Shown here: in pieces, positions 9,906 through 20,511 of the stretch
How the letters are laid out: every line of letters begins with the position of its first letter
How positions within the stretch are numbered: position 1 is the first letter of the stretch
Assembly: GCA_951640165.1 (NCBI GenBank)
Contig: OX621258.1
Location: 4,735,501-4,799,500 of the forward strand
Direction of reading: 5' to 3'
Length of the DNA: 64,000 nucleotides
Source: Pseudoips prasinana
Taxonomy: Eukaryota > Arthropoda > Insecta > Lepidoptera > Nolidae
Translations under genes and position numbers: made by a program
The notes under the pieces: generated by a model
Database searches by the model: none
What the model saw: only the letters and a program-made list of their open reading frames with translations
Told to the model about the DNA's origin: nothing

Positions 9906-10264
9906 TGATGAAACAAAGTTGACCGCTTATACCGAATATCGATTAATTAGAATGACTGTTATGATATAGAGAAGAATTTTCGACTTAACTAAACTTCCTG
10001 TGTGATAACCAATATAAACAAAATTAACATGGAACTAACTTGAAAGCAATCCCTATCGAACTAAAAAAAAAACGATCCACAAACGGTCTAATTCATATCT
10101 TTTTGAAGTCGGTAAAAAGGAGGAAGAATCTTCGGAAATATGTTACGTGTTTTGTGACCCGATGAGATTGCTTCGAGATAGCCGCATATACATTAAAATA
10201 GGTCAATAATCTTCGGGTTCGATTCCCTCACCGAACGATGTTTATGTAAAAGGCAATATTTGTT
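9906..10264. other. Unassigned; SINE B box near 10213
   Basis: GGGTTCGATTCCC at 10216-10228 is a B box of a degraded tRNA-derived SINE; no clear A box or tail. Confidence 0.4.
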
Positions 10265-10745
10265 TTAAGGTCTGATTGGTAAACGACCTTCTATGCCTCG
10301 GAGAGTACATACAGCCGTCAAGCCTTTTTTGTTTATAAGTACAGAGAAATGCCTTCGCGTGCCACTCGCAAAGTGTCTGCCGGTGGGTATGTCGGACTCG
10401 GACCGTCTAAACCTAACCTGCCACCTAATAGGAGGAGCCCGGGAATACGGGTATGCTGCTCCGGTGCCCCCCTTTTGTGCCGTGTTCCAGACGGTCGGGA
10501 CACGCACCCTATAAGAACTCTTAGTTGCTCCCCAATTGCCGACTCCTGCCAGACCTGCACAGCGACTGTGCCACAAACAGTTCACTGTCTTCCCGGAGCT
10601 GCTTGTACGTGGCAGCAGTAGAGTACACTTCTAATACTGCCACGGCAGTCCGCCGCCCCGACGCCTCCTCCGTCTCCGTCGGCAGTCTCCTTCTGGAGCA
10701 GGACTGCCTCACAGAAGGAGACCACTGCGAAAGCCGTCAGTCCTA
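10265..10745. other. GC-rich block with overlapping open frames on both strands
   Basis: About 400 bp is clearly richer in G+C than the surroundings and is open in several frames: + at 10349-10621 and 10525-10746, - at 10265-10585, 10333-10560 and 10521-10712. No frame shows a motif I recognise. Many overlapping frames are expected in GC-rich DNA with few stop codons. It could be an exon, a LINE gag remnant or a foreign fragment; I cannot decide. Confidence 0.4.
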
Positions 10746-11074
10746 GTTTTCAAGGGAACAAGAAGTTGTTGTTACAAGAAGTCAGAAACTAAATAGAACC
10801 TAATTCCTCGTTTCAACATCTTGAGTACTACCCTATGGCTTTCATGGATAGCTGGCAGTCATTCCATTAATCTTTAACCAGGGTTAGCCTGTATTTCTTT
10901 TCATTATTTATGGAACTTATTCCAAAACTATAAGATTGCCATCGAGGTGGTTTCGTATAGTCCACCGTCAGTTTAAGGGATATTCTGGTAGCTATTAAAG
11001 GTACGCATGGGACGTAATATTGGGGAAAGACACTAATAGAAATTGGAAAAAGACGTTGTTTTAAGAAATTTTAA
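10746..11074. other. Unassigned sequence
   Basis: Nothing recognised. Confidence 0.3.
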
Positions 11075-11255
11075 GCTCAGTGGTTAGGTTATCGCCTCAC
11101 TACTACCTAGGCGGCCTCGTGTGTCGGGTTTTATCCCCGCACAGGATAACTATTGGTGTTCTATGTCTGGGTGTACTCCGAGCGAATGTCTTGCGTGAAG
11201 TCTTACGTGGTACAGAGATTCATTTCACTAATCCGGGCGTCGGTTTTTTTTGTGA
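11075..11255 (+). repeat. tRNA-headed SINE, K type
   Basis: A-box-like CTCAGTGGTTAGGTTATCG and B-box-like GGGTTTTATCCCCGCACAGG at tRNA spacing, then a GTGTTCTATGTCTGGGTGT body. The 73-codon frame here is incidental. Confidence 0.6.
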
Positions 11256-11936
11256 TCTCTCGTCTTTGGCTGTCTTGTCTTTGGTAGTGATAAGTAGGTA
11301 GATTAGTTATATATCAGCAGACTGTGACCTATTATTAAAATGTATAAAAATAGAGTTGATTACCGTAATCTTTCCATGTTGTGTGTTACTTTAATATACC
11401 AATACAGGTGTAGCTACTACTTACCTGAAACAAATAAAGAATAATATTATTCAAATGCACAGACAATAAGAAATAACGCATGGTTCACCTACTCGAGCCA
11501 TAAACACATGAAATTACCATACACAAATTTAAAAAAGTTTATGACGTTAAAATGTTTCACACAATGATAAAGGATTTATCACACAGAAGGATTTTACCTC
11601 CTTCTGTGTGTGTTATTTCAAATGTTTAATGGGGTCTGATGGGAAGGATTTTTCTTTTTGAGGCTCGCGGCTACTTTCTACCATCGCAATTTCTGCCACC
11701 ATCCGGGCTTTCAAAAGATTCCACAGCCTGGGCCCTAAACGAAACACTACTTTAGAGCACATTTATAAGAGAAAAAAAATGTACGCAGCCAGCCATATCC
11801 AGTAATTACTTCCGGTAAATGTCACTTAACACGTGGCCATCACTTCTCTTCTTATTAAACTGGGGACACTTATATTTTTTATAACACTAGAGACCGCACT
11901 TGTTCGAAATTCAACCATTAAAGACATTACAGACAA
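11256..11936. other. Unassigned AT-rich sequence
   Basis: No ORF or repeat apart from the palindrome at 11580. Confidence 0.35.
11580..11610. repeat. Perfect 12-bp palindrome, 7-nt loop
   Basis: CACACAGAAGGA and TCCTTCTGTGTG flank TTTTACC. Confidence 0.85.
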
Positions 11937-12345
11937 ATAATAATAATAATATCTTGGGACATTATTTACACACGGCCATCTGATACCAAACTAAGCAGAA
12001 CTTGTACTAGGAAACCAGATAACTGATATAACTACTAGTTTTTTTGTAAATACAAACTTATATAGATAATTACACCCAGACTCAGGACAAACAGAGATGT
12101 TCATGCACACAAATATATATCCCGGTTGGGAAACGAACCCACGACCTGGGGCTCTACCGGCTAAGTCGCTGAACACCGATTTCTTAAATAGCGTTCAAAT
12201 AAATAACGGTAAAAAATTACTTAATCAATCGTTAAACGAACAAATCGTTGAACGCCATTTATGAAATCGATGTTTGGCGACTTAGCCGGTAGAACCCCTG
12301 CGGTGTGAAAGGCAAGCATTTACCAACCACGTCAAATCTATTAAA
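11937..12345 (-). repeat. SINE-B interrupted by foldback MITE
   Basis: SINE-B sequence occupies 11937-12148 and resumes at 12301 with CGGTGTGAAAGGCAAGC. Uninterrupted copies read ACGACCTGCGGCGTGAAAGG, so the empty site is known and the inserted DNA is 12149-12297 plus one CTG. Confidence 0.85.
12149..12297. mobile_element. 149-bp foldback MITE, internally deleted
   Basis: Same ends as the 9029 copy (GGGCTCTACCGGCTAAGT, ACTTAGCCGGTAGAACCC reading inward from each side). Shorter by about 90 bp in the centre. Flanked by CTG 12146-12148 and 12298-12300, confirmed by empty SINE-B copies. Confidence 0.9.
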
Positions 12346-12499
12346 CTTCCCGCACTCATATATTTCATAATGCTAAAGACCGCACTGTTAGAAATTCGAC
12401 TATTAAGGTTTTATTTTCAAAGACAAATAAATACCAACAAAAACATTCTCTAAAACTAGCCAAGTCTCGATGGAGATGCTTGATTATCTCTAAAAAGTC

Positions 12500-12722
12500 A
12501 TGAAAACTATAGACAAAGTTCGGTTCGTCGAACCAAGTCTAAGGTTCCTTACTGCAATTTATTTTTTATTATATTTAATGTTATGTGCCTTGGCCGTTGA
12601 CCTGTACCCAGTTGACGTGAGTCCATACCGAATTTCGCTCCAGCCGTTTAGACGTGAAGAAGTAACAAACATACACTCGCACACACTCACAAACTTTCGC
12701 CTTCATAATATTAGTGTGATAT
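12500..12722 (-). repeat. J-family repeat end
   Basis: Ends CAAACTTTCGCCTTCATAAT followed by ATTAGTGTGAT, the reverse complement of the ACTAATATTATAAATGCGAA start of J copies at 15565 and 31714. The 81-codon + frame is a shadow. Confidence 0.6.
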
Positions 12723-13109
12723 GCACACAAATAGTCACAAACTAACAACCTATTGTGTCAATTCGAAAAACTTATGAGAAAATTACGATACAATAACACC
12801 AAACTAGCATTCGCGTAGTAAATCCCTGTTAGTTCTAAATGCATTTATTCCCACGTAACGTACGTATCCCGTGAAAGGTCACAACCTGATTTCTGCTTCG
12901 TGTATTTTCAAGTTGCGTTCGCGAGTTACGCTCGAGTATGATTCAGTTTCACTTCGAGGAATTCTGCTATTACTATGCTTCTTATTGAGTTCTCTAACTA
13001 GCGTATATTGTTGATATTTGTTGAGAAAATACGAATTTACTAAAGGATTCTCATACCTACTACAAAACACGACGAACAATAAGTAAAATGCCCCACTGTG
13101 TGCCGGTAC
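12723..13109. other. Unassigned sequence
   Basis: Minus-strand frame 12879-13079 has no motif. Confidence 0.3.
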
Positions 13110-13316
13110 TGCCGGTTGATTTTATTGTTGGCATCAGTAGAAAATATTTGAATGGGATTGCGTATAAATAAAAAGTAACCAGATAAAGCATTAAGCTTTT
13201 ACAAAGGTAACTAGAGCGCAATATTTTTGTTATAGGCAATAAATAATATTTATAAAATACTAACTGCTGTGTTACTGGCGATTTAGCGATATATTCTACT
13301 AGCCTATGTGTTAATT
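13110..13316 (+). repeat. 207-bp repeat, inverted partner at 15785-15994
   Basis: Roughly 90% identical by eye to the reverse complement of 15785-15994 (TTATTTATTGCCTATAACAA, GCGCTCTAGTTACCTTTGTA and others). The pair encloses 2.5 kb. Either two copies of one dispersed family or ends of a larger structure. Confidence 0.75.
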
Positions 13317-13412
13317 TAAAATAAATCAGTTTTCTTAAGTGATTTAAAAACTGATTTATTTCATCGATAGCAATTGATTGTAGGAACCATACAATTAGCA
13401 AAAAGCACTTAT

Positions 13413-13661
13413 AGCCAGATGCACTCACCGGTCTGTAAGTGATCGGCGAGGTTAAGCAACTAGGCTCGCGATCAGACCATAGATGAGTGACCACCAAAAT
13501 TGGTTTAATTTCTGATCGTCTTCGCTTCGGAGGGCACGTTAACCTGTGGGTCCCGGTTGTAGTCAATAGCAACAGTCGCTAAGCCATGTCAGAGGCCTAC
13601 TGGGCGGCTTGAACAACTCTGACCTTAGGACAACCACTACCTACACGATAAGTAAGTAAGC
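13413..13661 (+). repeat. SINE with 5S rRNA-like head, forward copy
   Basis: Head at 13424-13498 reads CACCGGTCTGTAAGTGATCG, GCGAGGTTAAGCAAC, then GGCTCGCGATCAG and TAGATGAGTGACC. It aligns without gaps to the second half of insect 5S rRNA (known landmarks GATC, GTTAAGCAAC, CGCGGTCAGT, GATGGGTGACC). The body ends in GATAAGTAAGTAAG, a TAAG-type tail. This is the organisation of SINE3-type elements. Confidence 0.82.
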
Positions 13662-13917
13662 ATAATATCTGATATTACACAATACCTAAAATTTATATAA
13701 TCTCTATGCACTTTATCTAAGAGAAATTCACCATACAAATCACCTAAGTCGCATTACGCGCAAAGTTCGGTCGCAGAGCAGAAAGAATTTCGTAAATTCT
13801 ACCTCTCTCTGTGCAAAGACCGCCGTCTTAAGGACTGCAAACATTTTAGCTGCAAGAGTCAAGTCTGTCGTGAGGTATATTGTTTCTATAAAATTTTGCA
13901 TGGAAACTTGCAATTAA
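13662..13917. other. Unassigned sequence
   Basis: Nothing recognised. Confidence 0.3.
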
Positions 13918-13979
13918 TACAAAAGTTTTTGATCACTGTCGGTAGGTAAAGCTACTGACAGTGATCAAAAGCTTTTGTA
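13918..13979. repeat. 28-bp palindrome, 6-nt loop, two mismatches
   Basis: Arms 13918-13945 and 13952-13979; core TTTTGATCACTGTC / GACAGTGATCAAAA. Confidence 0.85.
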
Positions 13980-14954
13980 GGTCATTTTATTAATTTCTTA
14001 TTACTCCGCGACCGCACGTAAGCTATTTGCAATAAAAGGTCTGGTTTCTTACTTTATACGATTCACTACTAAATCCCGACCAGCAAACGTAAGCTAAATT
14101 TTGTTTAAGAGAAGTGACAATTAGTTAAAGTGGCAATGGAAAATGGCAACAGGCCACATCACTCGCGGAACTGATTCCCTTTGTGGGAGATAAGTTCTGA
14201 AATAGTGACCACGTGCTGGATGACGCAGAATAGGACGGCCACCCAAACTATAGACCGACGACCTATTGAAGGTGGCGACATGGTTATGTTAATGTCTAAG
14301 CATTACCATGATTGCGGTGAACCATTGAATGCATATTCAGAATTTTCCCAACGATCTAGCATATTATGCTAGATCGTTGGGAAAATCTTTGGAACAAAGA
14401 TACATATTTTTATATTGTCTCACTGTTTCATCTTTAATTGAACAGAGTGTAAACGAAGCCCTTTCTTTGCCCCTTAGGTGGTTCGTTCCTGATAGCTCCT
14501 GAACGGCTAAACCAATCTTTTTCAAATTTGACACAGTGGTAGTGACCATACTCATGAATGCAAAATTGCTGATATCAGTACTAAATCGTTAAGAATGCAA
14601 ACAAAGGGTCATGGAGAGCGATAGAGGTGGCGACGCGTTCGGGATAGTACGATAAATCAGATTGTGAACATTATGCATGAGTACCCATGCACTTAGTATT
14701 TAATAGGAAATTGCGTGTGTTGCGCAAGCGTCCCGCTCTGTTGGACGCAGAGAAAGTGAATGATACGTGGATATGTCGTTTTTATACTTCCTGTACAATA
14801 TAAAAATTGAAACGAAAATTCTACAATATATTCCAAAATAAATGTCATAAGATCTATTCTGATAGTAACAATTTCATATAGAACTGTGACACGATATATT
14901 GTAAATATGTATATTGTCGTCATATTGCTGTCACAAAGATTGAGAAAGGTAAGC
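13980..14954. other. Unassigned AT-rich sequence
   Basis: Short frames at 14181 (+), 14364 (-) and 14693 (-) have no motif. The palindrome at 14342 is the only clear structure. Confidence 0.35.
14342..14386. repeat. Perfect 22-bp palindrome, 1-nt loop
   Basis: ATTTTCCCAACGATCTAGCA (14342-14361) is mirrored at 14367-14386; full arms 14342-14363 and 14365-14386 around a single T. Confidence 0.92.
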
Positions 14955-15255
14955 TAGGCAATTAAGAAAGGATGAATGAAAGAAGATTGACAAAAGAAGT
15001 ATACCTGGCCTGTGTGAATGGGACAATCGAAAGGGGAAGGCCTTGTCGAACATTCTCTGACCAAATCGCAGACGTTCTCAAGAAAGGGCAGGTCAGAAGT
15101 ACCCTAAACCGGGGAGCATGTATGAAGAATATAATGACAGTAATCCAGGCAAAAGAGGTGTGCAAAGATCGTGACAAATGGAAATCCGTTTTCTCTGGGT
15201 AACGGGCTCTACCCCCCTGGGAAACAAGCGTGAGTCTATGTATGTATGTATATTG
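14955..15255 (+). pseudogene. LINE C-terminus and 3' end with ATGT tail
   Basis: The open frame at 14972-15202 has the character of a non-LTR retrotransposon C-terminus: RRLTKEVYLACV, GRPCRTFSDQIADVLKKG, VCKDRDKWKSVFSG and stop. It is followed by CGTGAGTCTATGTATGTATG, a short tetranucleotide tail. The 5' part is missing (5' truncation typical of target-primed reverse transcription). A second copy of the same 3' end is at 60096-60190, minus strand. RT catalytic motifs are absent. Confidence 0.72.
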
Positions 15256-15277
15256 CTGTATCATCGATAGCATTTGG

Positions 15278-15560
15278 ATCATCATGTCAGCCGAATTATG
15301 TCAACGGCTGGACATAGAATCCTCCCCAAAAGTTCACAACAGTGGAATTGAATCAGTAGTTTGAGTCCCCCAAATTATGGCCCCCAAGGATGACGATGGA
15401 ACTGTATCCGTATTCGGCGGAGTATGCCATAATGGCCACGTTTAGCAGACGGGTTGACGATCGCAGTATGATGGTCATTGTACACGGAGAGACATTCTAG
15501 ACGACTTCTACGCCACCCACGGGATTAGATGGGGTGGTGATATACGTTTTCATCAGCCAT
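15278..15560 (-). repeat. E-family repeat
   Basis: Minus strand: GGCTGATGAAAACGTATATC, CCCACCCCATCTAATCCCGT, CCATCATACTGCGATCGTCA, then the GTTGACATAATTCGGCTGACA tail region. Confidence 0.7.
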
Positions 15561-15564
15561 ATCC

Positions 15565-15770
15565 TACTAATATTATCAATGCGAAAGTTTATGAGTATGG
15601 ATGTATGGATTTGTGAATATATGGATGTTTGTAACTCTTACACGCATAAACTACCAAAAGGATTTTGATGAAACTTTGTAGTAATATAGCTTACCTATAT
15701 ATCCCTATAACACATAAGCTATAATTTATCATTTTTAACGCGGGTAAAACAGCTAGAAGCATATAAAATA
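15565..15770 (+). repeat. J-family repeat
   Basis: Starts TACTAATATTATCAATGCGA and contains AAGGATTTTGATGAAACTTT, matching 31714-31906. It ends against the inverted repeat arm at 15785. Confidence 0.7.
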
Positions 15771-15784
15771 TAGTTTACACCCTG

Positions 15785-15994
15785 AATTAACACATAGGCA
15801 AGAATATATCGTTAAATCGGCAGTAACACACCCGGGAGCAGTTAGTATTTTATAAATATTATTTATTGCCTATAACAAAAATATTGCGCTCTAGTTACCT
15901 TTGTAAAAGCTAAATGCTTTATCTGGTCACTTTTATTCATACGCAATCCCATTCAAATATTTTCTAACGATGCCAACAATAAAATCGACCGGCA
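15785..15994 (-). repeat. Inverted partner of 13110-13316
   Basis: See the 13110 entry. Homology stops at GCCGGT on the outer side of both arms. Confidence 0.75.
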
Positions 15995-16394
15995 TGAAAA
16001 AATTAAATTGAAAATTGTCCATTTTAAATAAGTAGATTTCGCACTTGTTCGAAATTCGATCATTAAGATTCTATCGACAAAGACTATAGACATTAAAGGC
16101 AAATAAAATTAATCTATTCTCAGTTTTGACACACAGTTTGTCACCTCTTTTCGGTGTGTCAGTGTGTCAAAAGCATGGTAGTGTGTGCAATGTGTCATGC
16201 TTATTAAAATAATTTACTTTTAATGCCCATTATATGAAAATATTATCTTTCTGCACTCCTTCTCCATATGAACATTAACTGTTCCCAATTTGATACTCCT
16301 TAGTCCGCGCAACTTTAGCAAAAAGTTTTTATTCACGTATTAATATTATCATTACTTATAAGTGTCCATCTCAATTTAGGCGGAACAGAACAGT

Positions 16395-16486
16395 GTGTTT
16401 ATGTTTCGGGATCAATTCCCGCACATTCGGACAAATATATATGCGCCCCACAAGTTGTTCTGCATCTGGCGGTGCCTTGTGTACAT
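16395..16486 (+). repeat. tRNA-headed SINE remnant, K type
   Basis: B-box-like GGGATCAATTCCCGCACATT followed by a K-type segment; head otherwise degraded. Confidence 0.45.
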
Positions 16487-16760
16487 CTACACTAATATTA
16501 AAAATATTTGATTGTTTTTTGTTTGTTTGTATTGAATAGGCTCTTAAACTACTTGACCGATTTGAAAATTTTCTTCACTGTTGGGAAGTTACACTATCTC
16601 CGGTGAAAATAGGCTATATTAAATTTTCAATAAAGTTAGGGATCCATAGTAAAACTCCAATAATGTAACCCAAGGTGTGGAAAAAATACCAAATAACTTT
16701 CTTAAATTGCGTGCGCTGCGAAAACTATTGATTATAGGACAAAATAATGTACATTTTTGC
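16487..16760 (+). repeat. J-like repeat, diverged
   Basis: ACACTAATATTAAAAATATTTGATTG and a following ACTTGACCGATTTGAAAATT segment have the layout of J elements. Confidence 0.5.
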
Positions 16761-16886
16761 AGAACATATAATTATCTAAAAGTACAAAAAAAAAATAATA
16801 TATGGTCATATTCGAATTTTCTTCATTTTACTCTTTTCTAATAACCCCACGCAAAAACGAGAAAATATGTATGGTAGAGAGAGAGA

Positions 16887-16919
<33 letters not shown>

Positions 16920-17395
16920 TAACTCTTGCAATGTTTGTTTAATACCCCGCCAAGCCGGGGCGAGCTGCGAATCAATTATATGTTTGAAAATTACCCCGCG
17001 ACTAAGGCATTCATCTCACTAATGCGGAGGCGGTGGCTTTATAAAAAAGCCTCATAATGTTAAAACAAACAAATCGCCTGAAATAAAAAGATCCAACCAA
17101 GTTTTGCTTACTATATTTGGAGGATTTGGTTTCATTTAAATTGAACACAGAATTCCATTGCAATATTTTCAACGTATACAACACCTAAATTACGAAAAAT
17201 ATTCGTATTCGTATGTACGCACGATCGAAACCCAAAAATCCGCGAGGCGTGCAAATAACAGAGAGGAGCCGTACGTTTGTTGATCAAACACTTCGCGACA
17301 CATCACTTTGGGGAATAGCAGAGGCGCAGCGGTTTAAAGAACTACAAAGTATATCTTTCGTTAAAGCGCAAACTTCCTGTGTAGGCAAAAAAATT
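16761..17395. other. Unassigned, with GA/GT microsatellite
   Basis: A GA run followed by a GT run lies at 16877-16911. The 96-codon + frame from 17213 runs into the E repeat at 17396 and is not supported as coding. Confidence 0.5.
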
Positions 17396-17566
17396 CTCTC
17401 CCAGAGAATGGGCAGAGGCGTCACTCTGTGTACTACGACCATCATACTGCGATCGCCAACTCTTCTTCTAAGTGTTGTGATTATGGCATATGCCTCCAAA
17501 TGATGGGCCCAACTCCATTGGGGAGGACTTTGTCCAGCTGTGGACGTAATTCGGTTGACAGGATGG
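17396..17566 (+). repeat. E-family repeat
   Basis: GGGCAGAGGCGTCACTCTGTG, CATACTGCGATCGCCAAC and the TTTGTCCAGCTGTGGACGTA 3' end with GACAGGATGGATG tail. Confidence 0.7.
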
Positions 17567-17981
17567 ATGCTTCCGTTTTGAAATAACTTTTACAGTTATC
17601 ATAGGAAGCTAGGAGGCTGGGAGACTTTCACTGGTTCACCGGACTGTTGAGACTAACGGGGACTAGGGACTAATTAAACCGCATCAGTGGGCACCCCCCA
17701 TTGGGATTCGAATCTCGCTTACTGACGTAGAAATTCATGAGAGGGGTTGTTATTAGCAGAGTTGCAGTTCAGGCATTTAGACTTTTTATAGCATAAAAAG
17801 CTAATCAAAAGTCAGTGAATTTTACTCTTGGCGTACTTGTTCTACTGTTTTATATTTACTGTATTTTTATCAGTAGTTAAGTGCTAGTGCTGTGCTGTGA
17901 GTAGTAAATAATAAAATGATTGTACGGACTATCTAAAAATATCCTTCTGACGTTGTAAGATTGATGTTCGTAAATATACAA
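17567..17981. other. Unassigned sequence
   Basis: Nothing recognised. Confidence 0.3.
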
Positions 17982-18075
17982 CACGTGGTCATACTATAGA
18001 TGGGTGACTACTTAAGTGATTCCAGTTTTTAGCGTCTCAGAGGGCACGTTACGGAGTCATGTCCGTGAGCGGATG
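17982..18075 (+). repeat. 5S-headed SINE fragment
   Basis: TATAGATGGGTGACTAC (5S C-box-like) followed by GCGTCTCAGAGGGCACGTTA; both ends truncated. Confidence 0.6.
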
Positions 18076-19094
18076 AAGAATGAAACAAATCATAATATTC
18101 CCCGTCTATTCGTCTCAGAAGTAAATAAAATAAAAATACCTATTCCCTTTTTCGATTAAAAAATAAGTGCCGAAGAGACGAATTTGTTTTAACTATAATC
18201 AACAAAACCACGAAATTATTATTTATTCACGAATCAAATAATAAATTACTTCTACGTTCAATATCATATTCATAGCAAACTTTTACTGGATAATAGTCCT
18301 TAGGTGATAGGTTTAAGGTACCATATAACGCTGACTGTTCCACAAAATATAGTTTATAGGGAAAAATACAATAATAACTTCATAAACCACAAATCATTAA
18401 CGATAAAAATTACATGAATGAAAGATAATTCTACAAACCAAGTTACTTTGATACATGAATTCTTAAAGGGCCCATAAAGAATATTGTATATTGTACAAAA
18501 TTAACTTTAAGAAAATAAAGATTTCCAAAATAAAATACATCAAATTATTACATTAATATTATAATCTTATTAATAATAATAAATTAATAATGACCCACAA
18601 ATACTTAACAGTAATTATGGATAATTATCAGTAGGTACTTATTTTACGTATTATCAATAGCCTTCCCAGCGTACGCTAAAATAACGAATTATATAGGCAA
18701 GTCTTGATATATTGAGTTAGATACATAATTGTACTTTTCGCAGGAATCTCTTTGTTTTAATGGTATAATTCAGCCCATGTTACTCGCCGATAATGTAACT
18801 TTCTACAAGAGAAAATTTGTTACACCGTCAAAAAACAAACATACATACAAAAATCAAATAACTTTATAGTATTAGTATAGAAGAATAGATAAGATTTATA
18901 CAATCTATGCACTGCAACGCTACACTTGTTACCTAAGGTCATACTGTGTTTACATCTTGCCTCCCTCTTAATGCGTGACGTAATTTATGGATATCCCCTA
19001 AGTGCTCCATAGACTAGTAAGTGCTAATAAGACCTAACTATATAGTGAAATTAAAATCTAAAGCGAAAAATATTTTATTTTTGAGAACGAGTAA
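18076..19094. other. AT-rich unassigned sequence
   Basis: Long A/T stretches, no ORF, no shared repeat. Confidence 0.35.
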
Positions 19095-19175
19095 TCTGTC
19101 ATCGCCTTATTGTACTCGGCGGCATAATTAAATTAGATTTTAGCGGTGTCTAGAGGCGAATAATATTTTTCTTAA
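19095..19175 (+). repeat. Dispersed repeat, direct partner at 20259
   Basis: GTCATCGCCTTATTGTACTC plus GGCGGCAT is exact in both copies, 1164 bp apart, followed by related GATTTTAGCG sequence. Confidence 0.65.
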
Positions 19176-19309
19176 TGTACTTTTATAATATTTAAATAAA
19201 AAAATATGTTTCATTACGAGAAAATCCTATTTGTAAACTTAAGAAAAGATGTTAGCAGAGTATTTTGATTTTACGGTGGGCTTTCCGTCCCCTTTACCCC
19301 ATTATCCAT

Positions 19310-19470
19310 CCTGAGAAAAATGATGAAAGACGTCCACAGCTGGACATAGGCCCTTCCAAACATCTCTACATTTTCCGATATCCGCATCCAGCTACTTCCA
19401 GCGACCCTTACAAGATCATTGGACAATCATGCAGTGAGCCTGGCTTGAGGTTCGTAGTCGCCGCTCGAGT
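19310..19470 (-). pseudogene. LINE family D fragment
   Basis: Minus strand carries the D pattern ending in TGTCCAGCTGTGGACGTC; interior CGCTGGAAGTAGCTGGATGC. Frames broken. Confidence 0.65.
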
Positions 19471-19557
19471 AGTGATTCTTATTTTCAGCAGATATTCGTA
19501 ATGATCAAATTATTTTTAATTGAATTTAGCAAACTCAGAATCTGAAAAATTATGAGT

Positions 19558-20153
19558 TTTTTAGGTTCTCCGTACCTCGAAAGTAAAAAACGGAACCCTT
19601 ATAGGATCACTGTGTTGTCCGTTCATCCGTCTGTCTGTCAAGACCCTTTTTCTCAGGAACGTGTGGAGGTATCAAAATGGAAATTTTATCAAATACTCAA
19701 ATCTACTGAGCTGCCTCTCTCTTAAGACCTTGGAGAATCTATGTTCCTTGGAGCTCTGAAAAAATCAATTCAAAGCCAACGAAATCACAAGATTTATGCC
19801 GCAGAGAACACAGCCGTTTATGCCGCAAATTTTCGACACTCACAAGGGAATCAGAACCTATAAGGTACTTCCCGTGTAAGAATATTGAAATTTGGTACGA
19901 CGCAACGTCTTATAGCACAGATAAAGGAAAATTTGCGAAAACCGTAATTTTGTGTTAAATCATATATTAAAAATATTTTTATATAAAACTTACTCCTTTC
20001 CTCATGAACGTTTAGAGGTATTAAATTGACATTCATATCAAATACTCAGGTCTATATATCTTTAAGCTGTAACAAAATCAAAATTCTATTTTAACATACG
20101 TTGTACGGAACCCTCGGTGCGCAAGTCCGACTCGCACTTGGTCGGTTTTTTCT
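19558..20153 (-). repeat. P repeat, diverged
   Basis: Same termini as 7061-7656 (TTAGGTTCTCCGTACCTC and CCGACTCGCACTTGGTCGGT); interior more diverged. Lies between the two direct repeats 19095 and 20259. Confidence 0.72.
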
Positions 20154-20258
20154 TTTTGTAAAAGCAAAAGCTTAAAGAAAGCACAACAGTGACACATAGA
20201 AGAGGGTATATTCAAAATATTAATCTTACATGCATAACCCGTCTGACGTCACGTTATT

Positions 20259-20340
20259 TGTCATCGCCTTATTGTACTCGGCGGCATGATTTAACATGAT
20301 TTTAGCGCTCCCGAGACACGCTGTAGTGCTGTAATATTAT
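20259..20340 (+). repeat. Direct partner of 19095-19175
   Basis: See the 19095 entry. Confidence 0.65.
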
Positions 20341-20511
20341 TGTGTAATGTAATGGTAACGTAATTTATGTAATGCATGAATATCTCGCTTTCGGGAAAAT
20401 ATCGTGTGGATATATTTCACTTTTAATAAAAGTAAACTGATGAAGCTACTTAAATTGTGTGCGAAATACTATGATAATACGAGATTTTCAAGCAATTGCG
20501 GTACATAAAAG

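Noticed and set aside
13424..13498. 5S rRNA gene or pseudogene
   Set aside because: The 5S-like segment is always followed by the same unrelated body and TAAG tail, so it is a SINE head and not an rRNA gene.
13060..13572. 170-codon minus-strand open frame
   Set aside because: It crosses a dispersed inverted repeat and the head of a 5S-like SINE, so it is a chance frame.
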